This document shows positions 48,754 through 57,835 of a DNA stretch of 64,000 bases, in pieces (positions within the stretch are counted from its first letter, which is position 1; each line of letters starts with the position of its first letter). The notes below the pieces were generated by a model. That model was not told where the DNA came from. It did not search any database and saw only the letters and a list, made by a program, of their open reading frames with translations. The DNA comes from Pseudomonas purpurea (GTDB taxonomy: Bacteria; Pseudomonadota; Gammaproteobacteria; Pseudomonadales; Pseudomonadaceae), in contig NZ_CP150918.1 in assembly GCF_039908635.1 (NCBI RefSeq), positions 1,922,001 to 1,986,000 of the forward strand, given 5' to 3'. The position numbers and the translations under genes are program-made.

Positions 48754-49332
48754 TTATGGGATTTGCATGCCTTCGGCCAGCAGCATGTCTATCAGGCGAA
48801 TCAACGGCAGGCCGACGAGGCTGGTGGCGTCCGGCCCTTCGGTGCTTTGAAACAGGCTTACGCCCAATCCTTCGGCCTTGAAGCTGCCAGCGCAGTCGTA
48901 GGGTTGTTCGGCGTGCAGGTAGCGTTCGATGGTTGCCTGGTCCAGTGTGCGCATGTGTACCGTGAAAGGAACGCAATCGACCTGGCAGTGGCCAGTCTGG
49001 CTGTTGAGCAGCGCCAGGCCGGTCAGGAAGGTCACACGGGTGCCGCTGGCCGCCAGGAGCTGCTCGCGGGCTTTCTCGAAGGTGTAGGGCTTGCCGATGA
49101 TCTGGTTGTTGAGGACGGCGACCTGGTCCGAGCCGATGATCAGGTGTGCAGGGTGGCTGCCTGACAAGGCCTGGGATTTCTCCATGGCAAGGCGTTTTAC
49201 CAGATCAATTGCCGATTCGCCGTGCTGATGGCTTTCGTCGATATCCGGGCTGCTGCAAGTGAATGGCAATTGCAGGCGGGCCAGCAATTCCCGGCGATAA
49301 ACCGAGCTTGAAGCGAGTAATAAAGGCAGCAT
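48754..49332 (-). CDS. maf: Maf-like nucleotide pyrophosphatase (YceF type)
   Basis: A 192-residue Maf/HAM1-fold protein: MLPLLLASSSVYRRELLARL at the start, SPDIDES, LIIGSDQVAVLNNQIIGKP in the middle and AGSFKAEGLGVSLF near the end. The YceF subgroup hydrolyses methylated nucleotides such as m7GTP and may act as housekeeping surveillance. The start at 49332 gives the conserved N-terminus; a four-residue longer form from 49344 is unlikely. It is divergent from yceD, as in other pseudomonads. Confidence 0.93.
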   Translation of the reverse strand: MLPLLLASSSVYRRELLARLQLPFTCSSPDIDESHQHGESAIDLVKRLAMEKSQALSGSHPAHLIIGSDQVAVLNNQIIGKPYTFEKAREQLLAASGTRVTFLTGLALLNSQTGHCQVDCVPFTVHMRTLDQATIERYLHAEQPYDCAGSFKAEGLGVSLFQSTEGPDATSLVGLPLIRLIDMLLAEGMQIP

Positions 49333-49400
49333 GCAGCTCTCCAAAAGTCAGTTGTAAATTCTAACGAGGCTTGCAAGTGACGGACAGGGCTGAATTTCCT

Positions 49401-49428
49401 TTGACATGGCTGGGTGCATCCCTATAAT
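49401..49428 (+). promoter_or_regulatory. consensus sigma70 promoter of the yceD-rpmF-fab cluster
   Basis: TTGACA at 49401-49406, a 16-bp spacer and TATAAT at 49423-49428: both hexamers are perfect. The yceD ATG is at 49438, so a start site 6-8 nt past the -10 leaves an mRNA leader of only a few bases. Confidence 0.88.
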
Positions 49429-49437
49429 GCTGCGCCT

Positions 49438-49965
49438 ATGTTGAATGACCCGATTCCACCTCACGTTGACCCGCGCAAATTGGCTGATCGTGGCACCACC
49501 CTTCAAGGTGAAATGCTGCTGGCCGATTTGGAGAGACTCTGCGACCCGCTTTCCGACACTGTCGGTACGGTGCAGGCTAAATTCGTTTTTGAACGAGATG
49601 AACGTAAATCTGTGGTCATCCACAGTTTTATCGACACCGAGGTCAAAATGGTTTGCCAGCGTTGTCTTGAGCTGGTCACCCTGCCGATTCACAGCGAATG
49701 CAGTTATGCTGTGGTGAAGGAGGGTGCGAATACCCAGTCGTTGCCGAAAGGTTATGACGTGCTGGAACTGGGCGAAGATCCTTTGGATCTGCAGTCACTG
49801 ATCGAGGAGGAGCTTTTGCTCGCCTTGCCCATTGTGCCTGCTCATCATCCGGAAGAATGCCAGCAGCCGGCGGGTCTCGATGAGCCCGAACCGAGCGAGG
49901 ACGAGGTAACGCGGTCCAACCCGTTCAGTGTATTGGCGCAGTTAAAGCGTGACCCAAACGTTTAG
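49438..49965 (+). CDS. yceD: YceD family protein (DUF177), 23S rRNA accumulation protein
   Basis: A 175-residue DUF177 protein: MLNDPIPPHVDPRKLADRGTT at the start, FIDTEVKMVCQRCLELVTLPI with a CxxC, and the acidic end typical of the family. In E. coli and plants it is linked to 23S rRNA accumulation and is always next to rpmF. It starts almost at the transcription start of the strong upstream promoter. The rpmF gene follows after 13 bp. Confidence 0.92.
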   Translation: MLNDPIPPHVDPRKLADRGTTLQGEMLLADLERLCDPLSDTVGTVQAKFVFERDERKSVVIHSFIDTEVKMVCQRCLELVTLPIHSECSYAVVKEGANTQSLPKGYDVLELGEDPLDLQSLIEEELLLALPIVPAHHPEECQQPAGLDEPEPSEDEVTRSNPFSVLAQLKRDPNV

Positions 49966-49978
49966 GAGTTAATCAATT

Positions 49979-50161
49979 ATGGCTGTTCAGCAGAACAAAA
50001 AATCCCGCTCTGCCCGTGACATGCGTCGTTCGCACGATGCTCTTTCGGCTAGCACCCTGTCTGTAGAAAAAACCACCGGTGAAGTTCACCTGCGTCACCA
50101 CGTATCGCCAGAAGGCGTATACCGTGGCCGTAAAGTGATCGACAAGGGCGCTGACGAGTAA
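49979..50161 (+). CDS. rpmF: 50S ribosomal protein L32
   Basis: A 60-residue basic protein, [20 protein letters not shown], ending [18 protein letters not shown], clearly L32. The zinc-binding Cys residues found in some L32 proteins are absent, which is usual here. A strong TAGGAG site precedes it. It sits between yceD and plsX in the standard ribosome/lipid gene order. Confidence 0.97.
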   Translation: MAVQQNKKSRSARDMRRSHDALSASTLSVEKTTGEVHLRHHVSPEGVYRGRKVIDKGADE

Positions 50162-50165
50162 TCAC

Positions 50166-51176
50166 TTGTCCGCTCAAGTCATCGCGATTGACGCAATGGG
50201 CGGGGACTTCGGTCCCCGCAGCATTGTTCAGGCCAGCCTTGCTTGCCTGTCTGCTACGCCCTCGCTGCACCTGACCCTCGTCGGTCAACCCTCCTTACTA
50301 GAAGACTTGATTGCCAGCCATTCGGTTGCGGATCGCGCGCGCCTGACGATTACGCCGGCCGCCGATGTCATCGGCATGGATGAAAAACCTTCGCAAGCCC
50401 TGCGCGGCAAGCCTGACTCGTCGATGCGGGTGGCGCTTGAATTATTGCGTGACGGCAAGGTCCAGGCGTGTGTCAGTGCCGGCAATACAGGTGCGCTCAT
50501 GGCGCTGTCGCGTTATGTGCTCAAGACCTTGCCGGGTATCGACCGGCCGGCGATGGTGGCGGCGATTCCGACTCAGCGTGGCTATTGCCAGTTGCTCGAC
50601 CTGGGCGCCAATGTCGATTGCAGTGCCGAGCACCTGTTTCAGTTTGCAGTCATGGGGTCGGTCGCGGCGGAGGCGTTGGGCATCACGCGTCCACGGGTCG
50701 CACTGCTGAATATCGGTACTGAAGACATCAAGGGTAATCAGCAGGTCAAGCTGGCGGCGACGTTGCTGCAAAATGCGCGAGGCCTGAACTACATCGGTTT
50801 TGTCGAAGGCGATGGTGTGTATCGCGGCGAGGCTGACGTGGTGGTGTGTGACGGTTTTGTCGGTAATATCCTGCTCAAGTCCAGTGAGGGTCTGGCGACG
50901 ATGATCGCCGGGCGGATCGAGGCCTTGTTCAAGAAAAACCTGGCTTCAAGGATGGTGGGGGCTCTGGCGTTGCCCTTGATGAAGCGCTTGCAGGCGGATC
51001 TGGCGCCTGCGCGACACAATGGCGCAAGCTTTCTTGGCTTGCAGGGTATCGTCGTCAAAAGTCATGGATCGGCCGGTGTTCAGGGGTTTCAAAGCGCCAT
51101 ACAGCGGGCTTTGATCGAAATTCAAGAGAACCTGCCGCAGCGCTTGCACGGGCGGCTGGAGGATTTGTTGCTTTAG
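50166..51176 (+). CDS. plsX: phosphate acyltransferase PlsX
   Basis: PlsX converts acyl-ACP to acyl-phosphate, the first committed step of phospholipid synthesis. The 336-residue product begins with a TTG codon ([22 protein letters not shown]) only 4 bp after rpmF. It has [34 protein letters not shown] and [17 protein letters not shown]. No better ATG lies upstream. It is a peripheral membrane enzyme. Confidence 0.96.
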   Translation: MSAQVIAIDAMGGDFGPRSIVQASLACLSATPSLHLTLVGQPSLLEDLIASHSVADRARLTITPAADVIGMDEKPSQALRGKPDSSMRVALELLRDGKVQACVSAGNTGALMALSRYVLKTLPGIDRPAMVAAIPTQRGYCQLLDLGANVDCSAEHLFQFAVMGSVAAEALGITRPRVALLNIGTEDIKGNQQVKLAATLLQNARGLNYIGFVEGDGVYRGEADVVVCDGFVGNILLKSSEGLATMIAGRIEALFKKNLASRMVGALALPLMKRLQADLAPARHNGASFLGLQGIVVKSHGSAGVQGFQSAIQRALIEIQENLPQRLHGRLEDLLL

Positions 51177-51301
51177 GCATTTTCGTCCGACAATGCTTAA
51201 ATGTGACCGCTCAGTTCAATTGGCCATCCAACTGTCAGTTTCTGGCGTCCCTCGCATGGGGCGTCAATTATCCGACGACAAGATCATTAGGGGCTTGTTA
51301 C

Positions 51302-52240
51302 ATGTCTGCTTCCCTCGCATTCGTCTTCCCAGGACAGGGTTCGCAGTCCCTCGGCATGCTGGCCGAGTTGGGCGCGCAACATCCACTGATCCTCGACACT
51401 TTCAAAGAAGCTTCCGATGCTCTGGGTTACGACCTGTGGGCACTGACCCAGCAAGGGCCGGAAGAGCAACTCAATCAAACCGACAAAACCCAACCGGCCA
51501 TTCTCACCGCCTCGATCGCTCTGTGGCGTCTGTGGCTGGCTGAGGGCGGTGCGCGTCCGGCTTACGTTGCCGGTCACAGTCTGGGTGAGTACAGCGCGCT
51601 GGTCGCGGCTGGCAGCCTGAGCCTGGGCGATGCGGTCAAGCTGGTCGAGCGTCGTGGCCAACTGATGCAGGAAGCGGTTCCGGCCGGGCAGGGCGGCATG
51701 GCTGCCATCTTGGGTCTGGAAGATGCTGATGTGCTGGCCGCCTGCGCCGAAGCCGCGCAAGGCGAAGTCGTCAGTGCGGTGAACTTCAATTCCCCGGGCC
51801 AAGTGGTTATCGCGGGCGCCAAGGCTGCTGTCGAGCGCGCCATTGAAGGCTGCAAGGCCCGTGGTGCCAAGCGCGCTATGCCGCTGCCGGTCAGCGTGCC
51901 GTCGCACTGCGAGCTGATGCGCCCGGCTGCCGAGCGCTTCGCTGAATCGATTGCTGCGATCGACTGGCAGGTGCCGCAGATTCCTGTTGTGCAGAACGTC
52001 AGCGCTAATGTGGCTGCCGATCTGGAGACCCTCAAGCGCGATCTGCTGGAGCAACTGTACAAGCCGGTTCGCTGGGTCGAGTCAGTCCAGGTGTTGGCTG
52101 CCAAGGGCGCCACTCAACTGGTCGAGTGCGGTCCGGGCAAAGTCCTGGCTGGTCTGAACAAACGCTGCGCCGATGGCGTGTCGACCTCTAACCTGAATAC
52201 ACCAGATACCTTCGCTGCCGCCCGCGCAGCGTTGGTCTGA
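51302..52240 (+). CDS. fabD: malonyl-CoA:ACP transacylase
   Basis: FabD loads malonate onto ACP. The 312-residue product has AFVFPGQGSQSLGML at the start, the nucleophile Ser in GHSLGEYSALVAAG (about residue 92), and His in the VPSHCELM motif (about 200). QVVIAGAKAAVERA is also present. The start at 51302 is preceded by a weak aggggcttgtt; the upstream frame from 51203 is not conserved. About 125 bp separate it from plsX, with no gene in between. Confidence 0.96.
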   Translation: MSASLAFVFPGQGSQSLGMLAELGAQHPLILDTFKEASDALGYDLWALTQQGPEEQLNQTDKTQPAILTASIALWRLWLAEGGARPAYVAGHSLGEYSALVAAGSLSLGDAVKLVERRGQLMQEAVPAGQGGMAAILGLEDADVLAACAEAAQGEVVSAVNFNSPGQVVIAGAKAAVERAIEGCKARGAKRAMPLPVSVPSHCELMRPAAERFAESIAAIDWQVPQIPVVQNVSANVAADLETLKRDLLEQLYKPVRWVESVQVLAAKGATQLVECGPGKVLAGLNKRCADGVSTSNLNTPDTFAAARAALV

Positions 52241-52256
52241 ATTAGGAGAAGCCTGC

Positions 52257-53000
52257 ATGAGTCTGCAAGGTAAAGTTGCATTGGTGACCGGTGCGAGCCG
52301 TGGCATTGGCCAGGCCATCGCACTGGAATTAGGGCGTCAAGGTGCTACCGTTATCGGCACGGCGACGACTGCGTCGGGTGCCGAGCGTATTGCTGCAACC
52401 TTCAAGGAACAGGGTATCCAGGGCACAGGTCTGGAACTCAATGTCACCAGTGACGAGTCCGTAGCGGCCGTTCTGGCGACCATTCAGGAGCAGTTCGGTG
52501 CGCCGGCGATTCTGGTAAATAACGCCGGCATCACCCGCGATAGCCTGATGATGCGCATGAAAGATGACGAATGGCATGATGTCGTCGATACCAACCTGAA
52601 CAGTCTGTTTCGCCTGACCAAGGGTGTTTTGCGCGGCATGACCAAGGCGCGTTGGGGCCGAATTATCAGTATTGGTTCGGTTGTGGGTGCCATGGGCAAC
52701 GCAGGCCAAGTAAACTACGCGGCCGCCAAGGCAGGTCTGGAAGGTTTCAGCCGTGCTCTGGCGCGTGAAGTTGGTTCGCGGTCGATTACGGTCAATTCGG
52801 TGGCCCCTGGGTTCATCGATACCGATATGACCCGCGAACTGCCAGAGGCACAACGTGAAGCCTTGCAGGTGCAAATTCCGCTGGGCCGTCTGGGGCAAGC
52901 TCAAGAGATCGCGTCTGTGGTCGCTTTTCTTGCGTCGGACGGTGCGGCTTACGTTACTGGGGCTACAATCCCGGTGAACGGCGGGATGTACATGAGTTAA
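52257..53000 (+). CDS. fabG: 3-oxoacyl-ACP reductase
   Basis: FabG is the NADPH-dependent ketoreductase of fatty-acid elongation. The 247-residue SDR has TGASRGIGQAIALELG, NNAGITRDSLMMRMKDDEW, the catalytic Ser of SIGSVVGAMG and the YAAAKAG Tyr-Lys pair. The C-terminal PVNGGMYM end is canonical. It lies 16 bp after fabD with a GGAGAAG site. Confidence 0.97.
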   Translation: MSLQGKVALVTGASRGIGQAIALELGRQGATVIGTATTASGAERIAATFKEQGIQGTGLELNVTSDESVAAVLATIQEQFGAPAILVNNAGITRDSLMMRMKDDEWHDVVDTNLNSLFRLTKGVLRGMTKARWGRIISIGSVVGAMGNAGQVNYAAAKAGLEGFSRALAREVGSRSITVNSVAPGFIDTDMTRELPEAQREALQVQIPLGRLGQAQEIASVVAFLASDGAAYVTGATIPVNGGMYMS

Positions 53001-53190
53001 ATGTGACGGGTTGCTTCAAAAAAATGTCATACGAGCTGTCTAAAATCCGTTATAAAGCTGCAATCTATTTATAGGCGGCGGGCCAAAGGGTTTGAGGAGT
53101 GAAGCTTTCAGTTGAAAAGCTGAAAAGCCTTTCTATACACTTACCACTGGCCAGCTGCCTGAATTTGTCCATTAGGAGTGAAAACAAGGT

Positions 53191-53427
53191 ATGAGCACCA
53201 TCGAAGAGCGCGTCAAGAAAATCGTTGCTGAGCAACTGGGCGTTAAAGAAGAAGAAGTTGTGAACACTGCTTCCTTCGTTGAAGACCTGGGTGCCGACTC
53301 CCTTGACACCGTTGAGCTGGTGATGGCTCTGGAAGAGGAATTCGAGACCGAAATCCCTGACGAAGAAGCTGAGAAGATCACTACTGTACAAGCTGCAATC
53401 GACTACGTTACTAGCCACCAGGCGTAA
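53191..53427 (+). CDS. acpP: acyl carrier protein
   Basis: A 78-residue very acidic protein carrying the phosphopantetheine serine Ser37 in [25 protein letters not shown] site precedes the ATG. The 190-bp AT-rich gap after fabG probably holds its own promoter, as acpP is highly expressed, though I cannot point to one with certainty. A terminator-like hairpin follows before fabF. Confidence 0.98.
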   Translation: MSTIEERVKKIVAEQLGVKEEEVVNTASFVEDLGADSLDTVELVMALEEEFETEIPDEEAEKITTVQAAIDYVTSHQA

Positions 53428-53460
53428 TAGTTTGTAATCGTTGCTTGCTGTCATGGAAAA

Positions 53461-53492
53461 ACCGCACTGCCATCATGGCGTGCGGTTTTTTC
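53461..53492 (+). terminator. intercistronic terminator between acpP and fabF
   Basis: ACCGCAC-tgccatcatggc-GTGCGGT followed by TTTTTTC, with A run before it and an inner GCCAtcATGGC extension. It should terminate much acpP transcription, letting ACP exceed FabF. Confidence 0.85.
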
Positions 53493-53536
53493 TTTAGGCC
53501 TGATGCAAAGTCGTCATTTGAAAAAAGGAGAGTGCT

Positions 53537-54781
53537 GTGTCGCGTAGACGCGTCGTAGTCACCGGTATGGGTATGTTGTCGCCACTGGGCACGGATGTGC
53601 CGAGCAGTTGGCAGGGCATTCTGGCTGGCCGTAGTGGCATTGGTCTGATCGAACACACCGACCTTTCTGCCTATTCCACCCGTTTTGGCGGCTCGGTAAA
53701 GGGCTTCAATGTCGAGGAATACCTGTCGGTCAAAGAGGCTCGCAAACTCGATCTGTTCATTCAGTACGGCCTGGCGGCCGGTTTTCAGGCCATGCGCAAT
53801 TGCGGCCTGGAAGTCACCGACGCCAACCGTGAACGCATCGGCGTGGCCATGGGTTCGGGTATTGGCGGATTGACCAATATCGAAGAAACCAGCCGCACAT
53901 TGCATGATTCCGGCCCACGACGGATTTCTCCGTTCTTCGTGCCTGGCTCGATCATCAACATGATTTCCGGTTTTCTGTCCATCCACCTGGGTGTGCAGGG
54001 GCCTAACTACGCCATCTCGACAGCGTGTACCACCGGTACGCACTGCATCGGGATGGCTGCACGCAACATCGCATACGGCGAAGCCGATGTGATGATTGCC
54101 GGTGGCGCCGAAATGGCGGCTTGCGGCCTGGGCATGGGTGGCTTTGGTGCTGCCCGTGCATTGTCGACCCGCAATGACGAACCCACCCGTGCCAGCCGTC
54201 CGTGGGACAAGGGCCGTGATGGCTTCGTGCTCTCCGACGGTGCCGGTGCATTGGTTCTCGAAGAGCTGGAGCACGCCAAGGCGCGTGGCGCGACCATTTA
54301 CGCCGAGCTGATTGGCTTCGGCATGAGTGGCGATGCGTACCACATGACTTCGCCGCCGGCCGATGGCGCGGGCGCCGCACGTTGCATCGCCAACGCGCTG
54401 CGTGACGCCAAGCTGAATGTCGAACAGGTGCAGTACATCAACGCCCACGGTACCTCGACCTCGGCCGGTGACCTGGCAGAAGCTGAAGCCATCAAGACCG
54501 TCTTCGGCGATCACGCCTACAAGATGGCCGTCAGCTCGACCAAGTCGATGACCGGTCACTTGCTGGGTGCGGCGGGCGCCATCGAGGCGATCTTCAGCGT
54601 GCTGGCGATCAACAGCCAGGTTGCGCCGCCGACTATCAACCTCGATGAGCCGGATGAAGGCTGCGACCTCGATTTTGTGCCGCACACTGCGCGCAATATG
54701 GACATCGACGTGGTGCTGTCCAACTCCTTCGGTTTTGGTGGCACCAATGGCTCGCTGGTGTTCCGTCGGTTCGCTGACTGA
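53537..54781 (+). CDS. fabF: beta-ketoacyl-ACP synthase II
   Basis: FabF condenses malonyl-ACP with acyl-ACP. The 414-residue product, starting with GTG after AAAAGGAG, shows the catalytic Cys in [13 protein letters not shown] (about residue 164). The two His residues lie in [11 protein letters not shown] (about 304) and [13 protein letters not shown] (about 341). The ending [14 protein letters not shown] is typical. It overlaps pabC by ATGA. Confidence 0.97.
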   Translation: MSRRRVVVTGMGMLSPLGTDVPSSWQGILAGRSGIGLIEHTDLSAYSTRFGGSVKGFNVEEYLSVKEARKLDLFIQYGLAAGFQAMRNCGLEVTDANRERIGVAMGSGIGGLTNIEETSRTLHDSGPRRISPFFVPGSIINMISGFLSIHLGVQGPNYAISTACTTGTHCIGMAARNIAYGEADVMIAGGAEMAACGLGMGGFGAARALSTRNDEPTRASRPWDKGRDGFVLSDGAGALVLEELEHAKARGATIYAELIGFGMSGDAYHMTSPPADGAGAARCIANALRDAKLNVEQVQYINAHGTSTSAGDLAEAEAIKTVFGDHAYKMAVSSTKSMTGHLLGAAGAIEAIFSVLAINSQVAPPTINLDEPDEGCDLDFVPHTARNMDIDVVLSNSFGFGGTNGSLVFRRFAD

Positions 54782-55596
54782 TGGAGAGCTGGGTCGATGG
54801 TCAACCGGCTGACGCTCTGTCACTAAAAGACCGCGGCCTGGCCTACGGTGATGGTCTGTTCGAGACCATTGCCGTCAGAGGTGGGCAGCCTGTGCTGCTG
54901 GAGCGGCACTTGTGCCGTTTGGCCGATGGCTGTTCCCGGCTGGCGATCACGGCGGATCACTCGTTGATTCACCGTGAAGTGTTGGCCTACGCCGCCGCTC
55001 TGGGCGAGGGCGTGCTCAAGCTGATCCTCACCCGAGGCGACAGCTTGCGTGGTTACGCGCCCGATCCTGCGGCGCAACCGCACCGAATTCTGCAAGGTAA
55101 TCCTCCCGCTGCTTATCCGGCTGTTCATGGTCAGCAAGGCATTCGGCTGTTTCCCTGTGCCACGCGACTGTCCGAGCAGCCCCTGCTGGCCGGCCTCAAG
55201 CATCTGAATCGCCTTGAGCAGGTTTTGGCTCGTTCCGAGTGGCAGGATGCCGAGTACGCCGAAGGGTTGATGCTGGACCTTCACGGGCGCGTGATCGAGG
55301 GCGTGTTCAGTAATCTGTTCCTGGTCCGTGATGGCGAGCTGCTGACCGCAGACTTGAGCCGTTGTGGCGTGGCCGGGGTCATGCGCGCCGAGCTGCTGTT
55401 CCAGGCTCGACAATTGGGGATTGCCACGCACATCACCGACATCAGCCTTGATCAACTGCAACAGGCTGATGAAATCTTTGTCTGCAACAGCGTATACGGC
55501 GTTTGGCCGGTACGCGCCTATGCAGCGCTGAGCTGGCCGGTTGGGCCGCTCACCCGTAAACTGCAAGGCATTGCCCGCGCGCTACTGGATGCTTGA
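54781..55596 (+). CDS. pabC: aminodeoxychorismate lyase
   Basis: PabC releases pyruvate from aminodeoxychorismate to give p-aminobenzoate for folate. The 271-residue class IV PLP enzyme has RGLAYGDGLFETIAVRGGQPVLLERHLCRL, the PLP-lysine in LKHLNRLEQVLARSEW (about residue 140), EGLMLDLHGRVIEGVFSNLFLV and GVMRAELL. It overlaps fabF and precedes mltG by 3 bp, a conserved order. Confidence 0.95.
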   Translation: MESWVDGQPADALSLKDRGLAYGDGLFETIAVRGGQPVLLERHLCRLADGCSRLAITADHSLIHREVLAYAAALGEGVLKLILTRGDSLRGYAPDPAAQPHRILQGNPPAAYPAVHGQQGIRLFPCATRLSEQPLLAGLKHLNRLEQVLARSEWQDAEYAEGLMLDLHGRVIEGVFSNLFLVRDGELLTADLSRCGVAGVMRAELLFQARQLGIATHITDISLDQLQQADEIFVCNSVYGVWPVRAYAALSWPVGPLTRKLQGIARALLDA

Positions 55597-55599
55597 TTC

Positions 55600-56703
55600 G
55601 TGAGACGTAAATTCTTGCTGCTGCTGGAGACCGGACTGGTTCTGGCGGGGCTGCTATTGGGTGCTTCGGCCTGGAAAATCAATTCGGCGCTGGAGCAGCC
55701 ACTCAACATTACTCAGGAAGAGTTGCTCGATGTGCCGACCGGCTCGACGCCGTCCGGTACGTTCAACCGCCTCGAGGCTGACGGTGTCCTGCAGGACGCT
55801 TTCTGGTTGCGTGTTTATTGGCGTTTCAATCTCGCTGGCCAGCCGCTGCACAGCGGTGAGTACCGAATGCTGCCAGGCATGAATGTGCAAGGCTTGATCG
55901 GCCTTTGGCAGAAAGGCGAAGTGGTGCAATACAGCCTGACGCTGGTCGAAGGCTGGAATTTCCGCCAGGTTCGTGCGGCGTTGGTAAAAAATGAAAAACT
56001 GGAACAGACCCTGACGGGTTTGAGCGACAGCCAGGTCATGGACAAGCTTGGTCACGCCGGGGTCTTTCCGGAAGGGCGGTTCTTCCCGGATACCTATCGT
56101 TTCGTGCGTGGCATGAGCGACGCCGAGCTGCTGGAGAAGGCGTATGAACGCCTCGATGAAGTGCTGGCCAAAGAGTGGAACAAGCGCGCCGCCGATGTGC
56201 CGTACACCGAGCCGTATCAAGCGCTGATCATGGCTTCGCTGGTGGAGAAGGAAACCGGTGTGCCTCAGGAGCGCGGGCAGATTGCCGGGGTGTTTGTGCG
56301 ACGCATGCAGATCGGCATGTTGCTGCAAACCGACCCGACGGTGATCTATGGCCTGGGCGAACGCTATACCGGCAAACTGACCCGGGCGCACCTCAAGGAG
56401 GCCACGCCTTACAACACTTATGTGATCGCCGGCTTGCCGCCCACACCGATTGCCATGGTCGGTCGCGAAGCCATCCATGCGGCGCTCAATCCGGTGTCTG
56501 GCAACAGCCTGTATTTCGTCGCCCGGGGTGACGGCAGCCATGTGTTTTCCGATGATTTGGATGCTCACAACAGTGCGGTGCGCGAGTTTCAGCTCAAGCG
56601 GCGTGCAGACTACCGTTCAAGCCCGGCGCCTGTAACGCCTGATGCAAATGCCCCGGCATCGCCTGAAACGGCCCCCGAGCCTGCCGCTACCGAGCTGCAA
56701 TGA
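55600..56703 (+). CDS. mltG: endolytic murein transglycosylase MltG (YceG)
   Basis: MltG cuts nascent peptidoglycan in the inner membrane. The 367-residue protein has one N-terminal TM (FLLLLETGLVLAGLLLGASAW), a LysM-like region, and the YceG core with FPEGRFFPDTYRF. The catalytic Glu lies in MASLVEKETGVPQERGQIAGVF, and TYVIAGLPPTPIAMVGREAIHAALNP is also present. A short proline/alanine-rich tail ends the protein. The start is GTG 55600. Confidence 0.95.
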   Translation: MRRKFLLLLETGLVLAGLLLGASAWKINSALEQPLNITQEELLDVPTGSTPSGTFNRLEADGVLQDAFWLRVYWRFNLAGQPLHSGEYRMLPGMNVQGLIGLWQKGEVVQYSLTLVEGWNFRQVRAALVKNEKLEQTLTGLSDSQVMDKLGHAGVFPEGRFFPDTYRFVRGMSDAELLEKAYERLDEVLAKEWNKRAADVPYTEPYQALIMASLVEKETGVPQERGQIAGVFVRRMQIGMLLQTDPTVIYGLGERYTGKLTRAHLKEATPYNTYVIAGLPPTPIAMVGREAIHAALNPVSGNSLYFVARGDGSHVFSDDLDAHNSAVREFQLKRRADYRSSPAPVTPDANAPASPETAPEPAATELQ

Positions 56704-56722
56704 CACTGATTAAGGACTGCTT

Positions 56723-56812
56723 GTGACTGGCCTGATGATTCTGGAAGCCGCACCCGTGCGGACGCTGCGACTTGATGCGGTTGCGCCGTGGCTGGAGCTG
56801 TCCCGTGGCTGA
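56723..56812 (+). pseudogene. tmk: remnant of thymidylate kinase (tmk), internally deleted in frame
   Basis: Between mltG and holB, where pseudomonads carry a roughly 630-bp tmk gene, only 90 bp remain. GTG 56723 reads MTGL, the Tmk start. The frame then continues directly with ILEAAPVRTLRLDAVAPWLE and ends LSRG, which resembles the Tmk C-terminus, and TGA overlaps the holB GTG as it does in intact loci. The P-loop (EGPEGAGKS), the DR(F/Y) motif and the lid are all missing, about 180 codons. The product cannot be a kinase. Since Tmk is essential, either another tmk exists or this is an assembly or sequence error. Confidence 0.7.
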
Positions 56813-57793
56813 GGCCTATCCGTGGCAGGACAGCCTCTGGCAGCAACTAGCGGGCCGTACGCAGCACGCCCATGCTTATTTGCTCCATGGCCAGATGGGC
56901 ATTGGCAAGCGGGCCTTGGCCGAGCGCCTGATGGCGCGCTTGCTGTGCCAGCGCCCGGAAGGCCTGGATGCGTGTGGACAGTGCAAGTCATGCCTGTTGC
57001 TCAAGGCCGGCAGCCATCCGGATAACTACGTGCTGGAACCGGAAGAGGCGGACAAGGCGATCAAGGTCGATCAGGTCCGTGAACTGGTCAGTTTCGTGGT
57101 TCAGACCGCCCAGTTGGGTGGGCGCAAAGTGGTGTTGATCGAGCCGGTCGAGTCGATGAACATCAACGCCGCCAACGCCTTGCTCAAAAGCCTTGAAGAG
57201 CCGTCCGGCGATACAGTGTTGTTGCTGGTCAGTCACCAGACCAGTCGCCTGCTGCCGACCATCAAGAGCCGCTGCGTGCAGCAGGGCCCTGTCCGCTGCC
57301 GAGCGAGGCCATGAGCCTGGCGTGGTTGGCCAAGGCCTTGCCTGATTGCACGGAAGAGGAGCGTGTCGAACTGCTGACCCTGGCCGCCGGTTCGCCGCTG
57401 GCGGCAGTTGCGCTGCAAGCCCAGGGCGTGCGCGAACAGCGCGCGCTGGTGGTTGACGGGGTGAAAAAACTGCTCAAGCAACAGCAGTCGCCGACGCAGC
57501 TCGCTGAAGGCTGGAATGCGATTCCATTGCTGCTGTTGTTCGACTGGTTCTGTGATTGGTCGAGCCTGATCCTGCGTTATCAGTTGACTCAGGATGAGGC
57601 CGGGCTTGGGCTGGGCGACATGCAAAAAGTCGTGCAGTACCTGGCGCAGAAGACGTCTCAGGGCAAGGTCCTGGATATTCAGGACTGGATCCTCGCCCAG
57701 CGCCAGAAAGTGCTGAGCAAAGCCAACCTCAACCGCGTGCTGTTGCTCGAGGCCTTGCTGGTGCAATGGGCGGGTTTGCCCGCGCAGAGATAA
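56805..57793 (+). CDS. holB: DNA polymerase III delta' subunit, apparently frameshifted
   Basis: HolB is part of the clamp loader. GTG 56805 opens AEAYPWQDSLWQQLAGR, with AYLLHGQMGIGKRALAERL (degenerate P-loop region), the zinc Cys cluster CGQCKSC and NAANALLKSLEEPSGDTVLLLVSHQTSRLLPTIKSRC. The frame breaks at 57284-57289 (gggccc). As written the protein ends at 57314. Reading GGCC instead restores VQQACPLPSEAMSLAWLAKAL and joins the frame open to 57793, giving about 328 residues, normal for HolB. Two extra bases therefore explain the break. It is essential, so a sequence error is likely. Confidence 0.88.
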
Positions 57794-57835
57794 TCGGCTG
57801 CGCCTAGACTCAAGCTCTCAACAGCGGAGGTCAGC

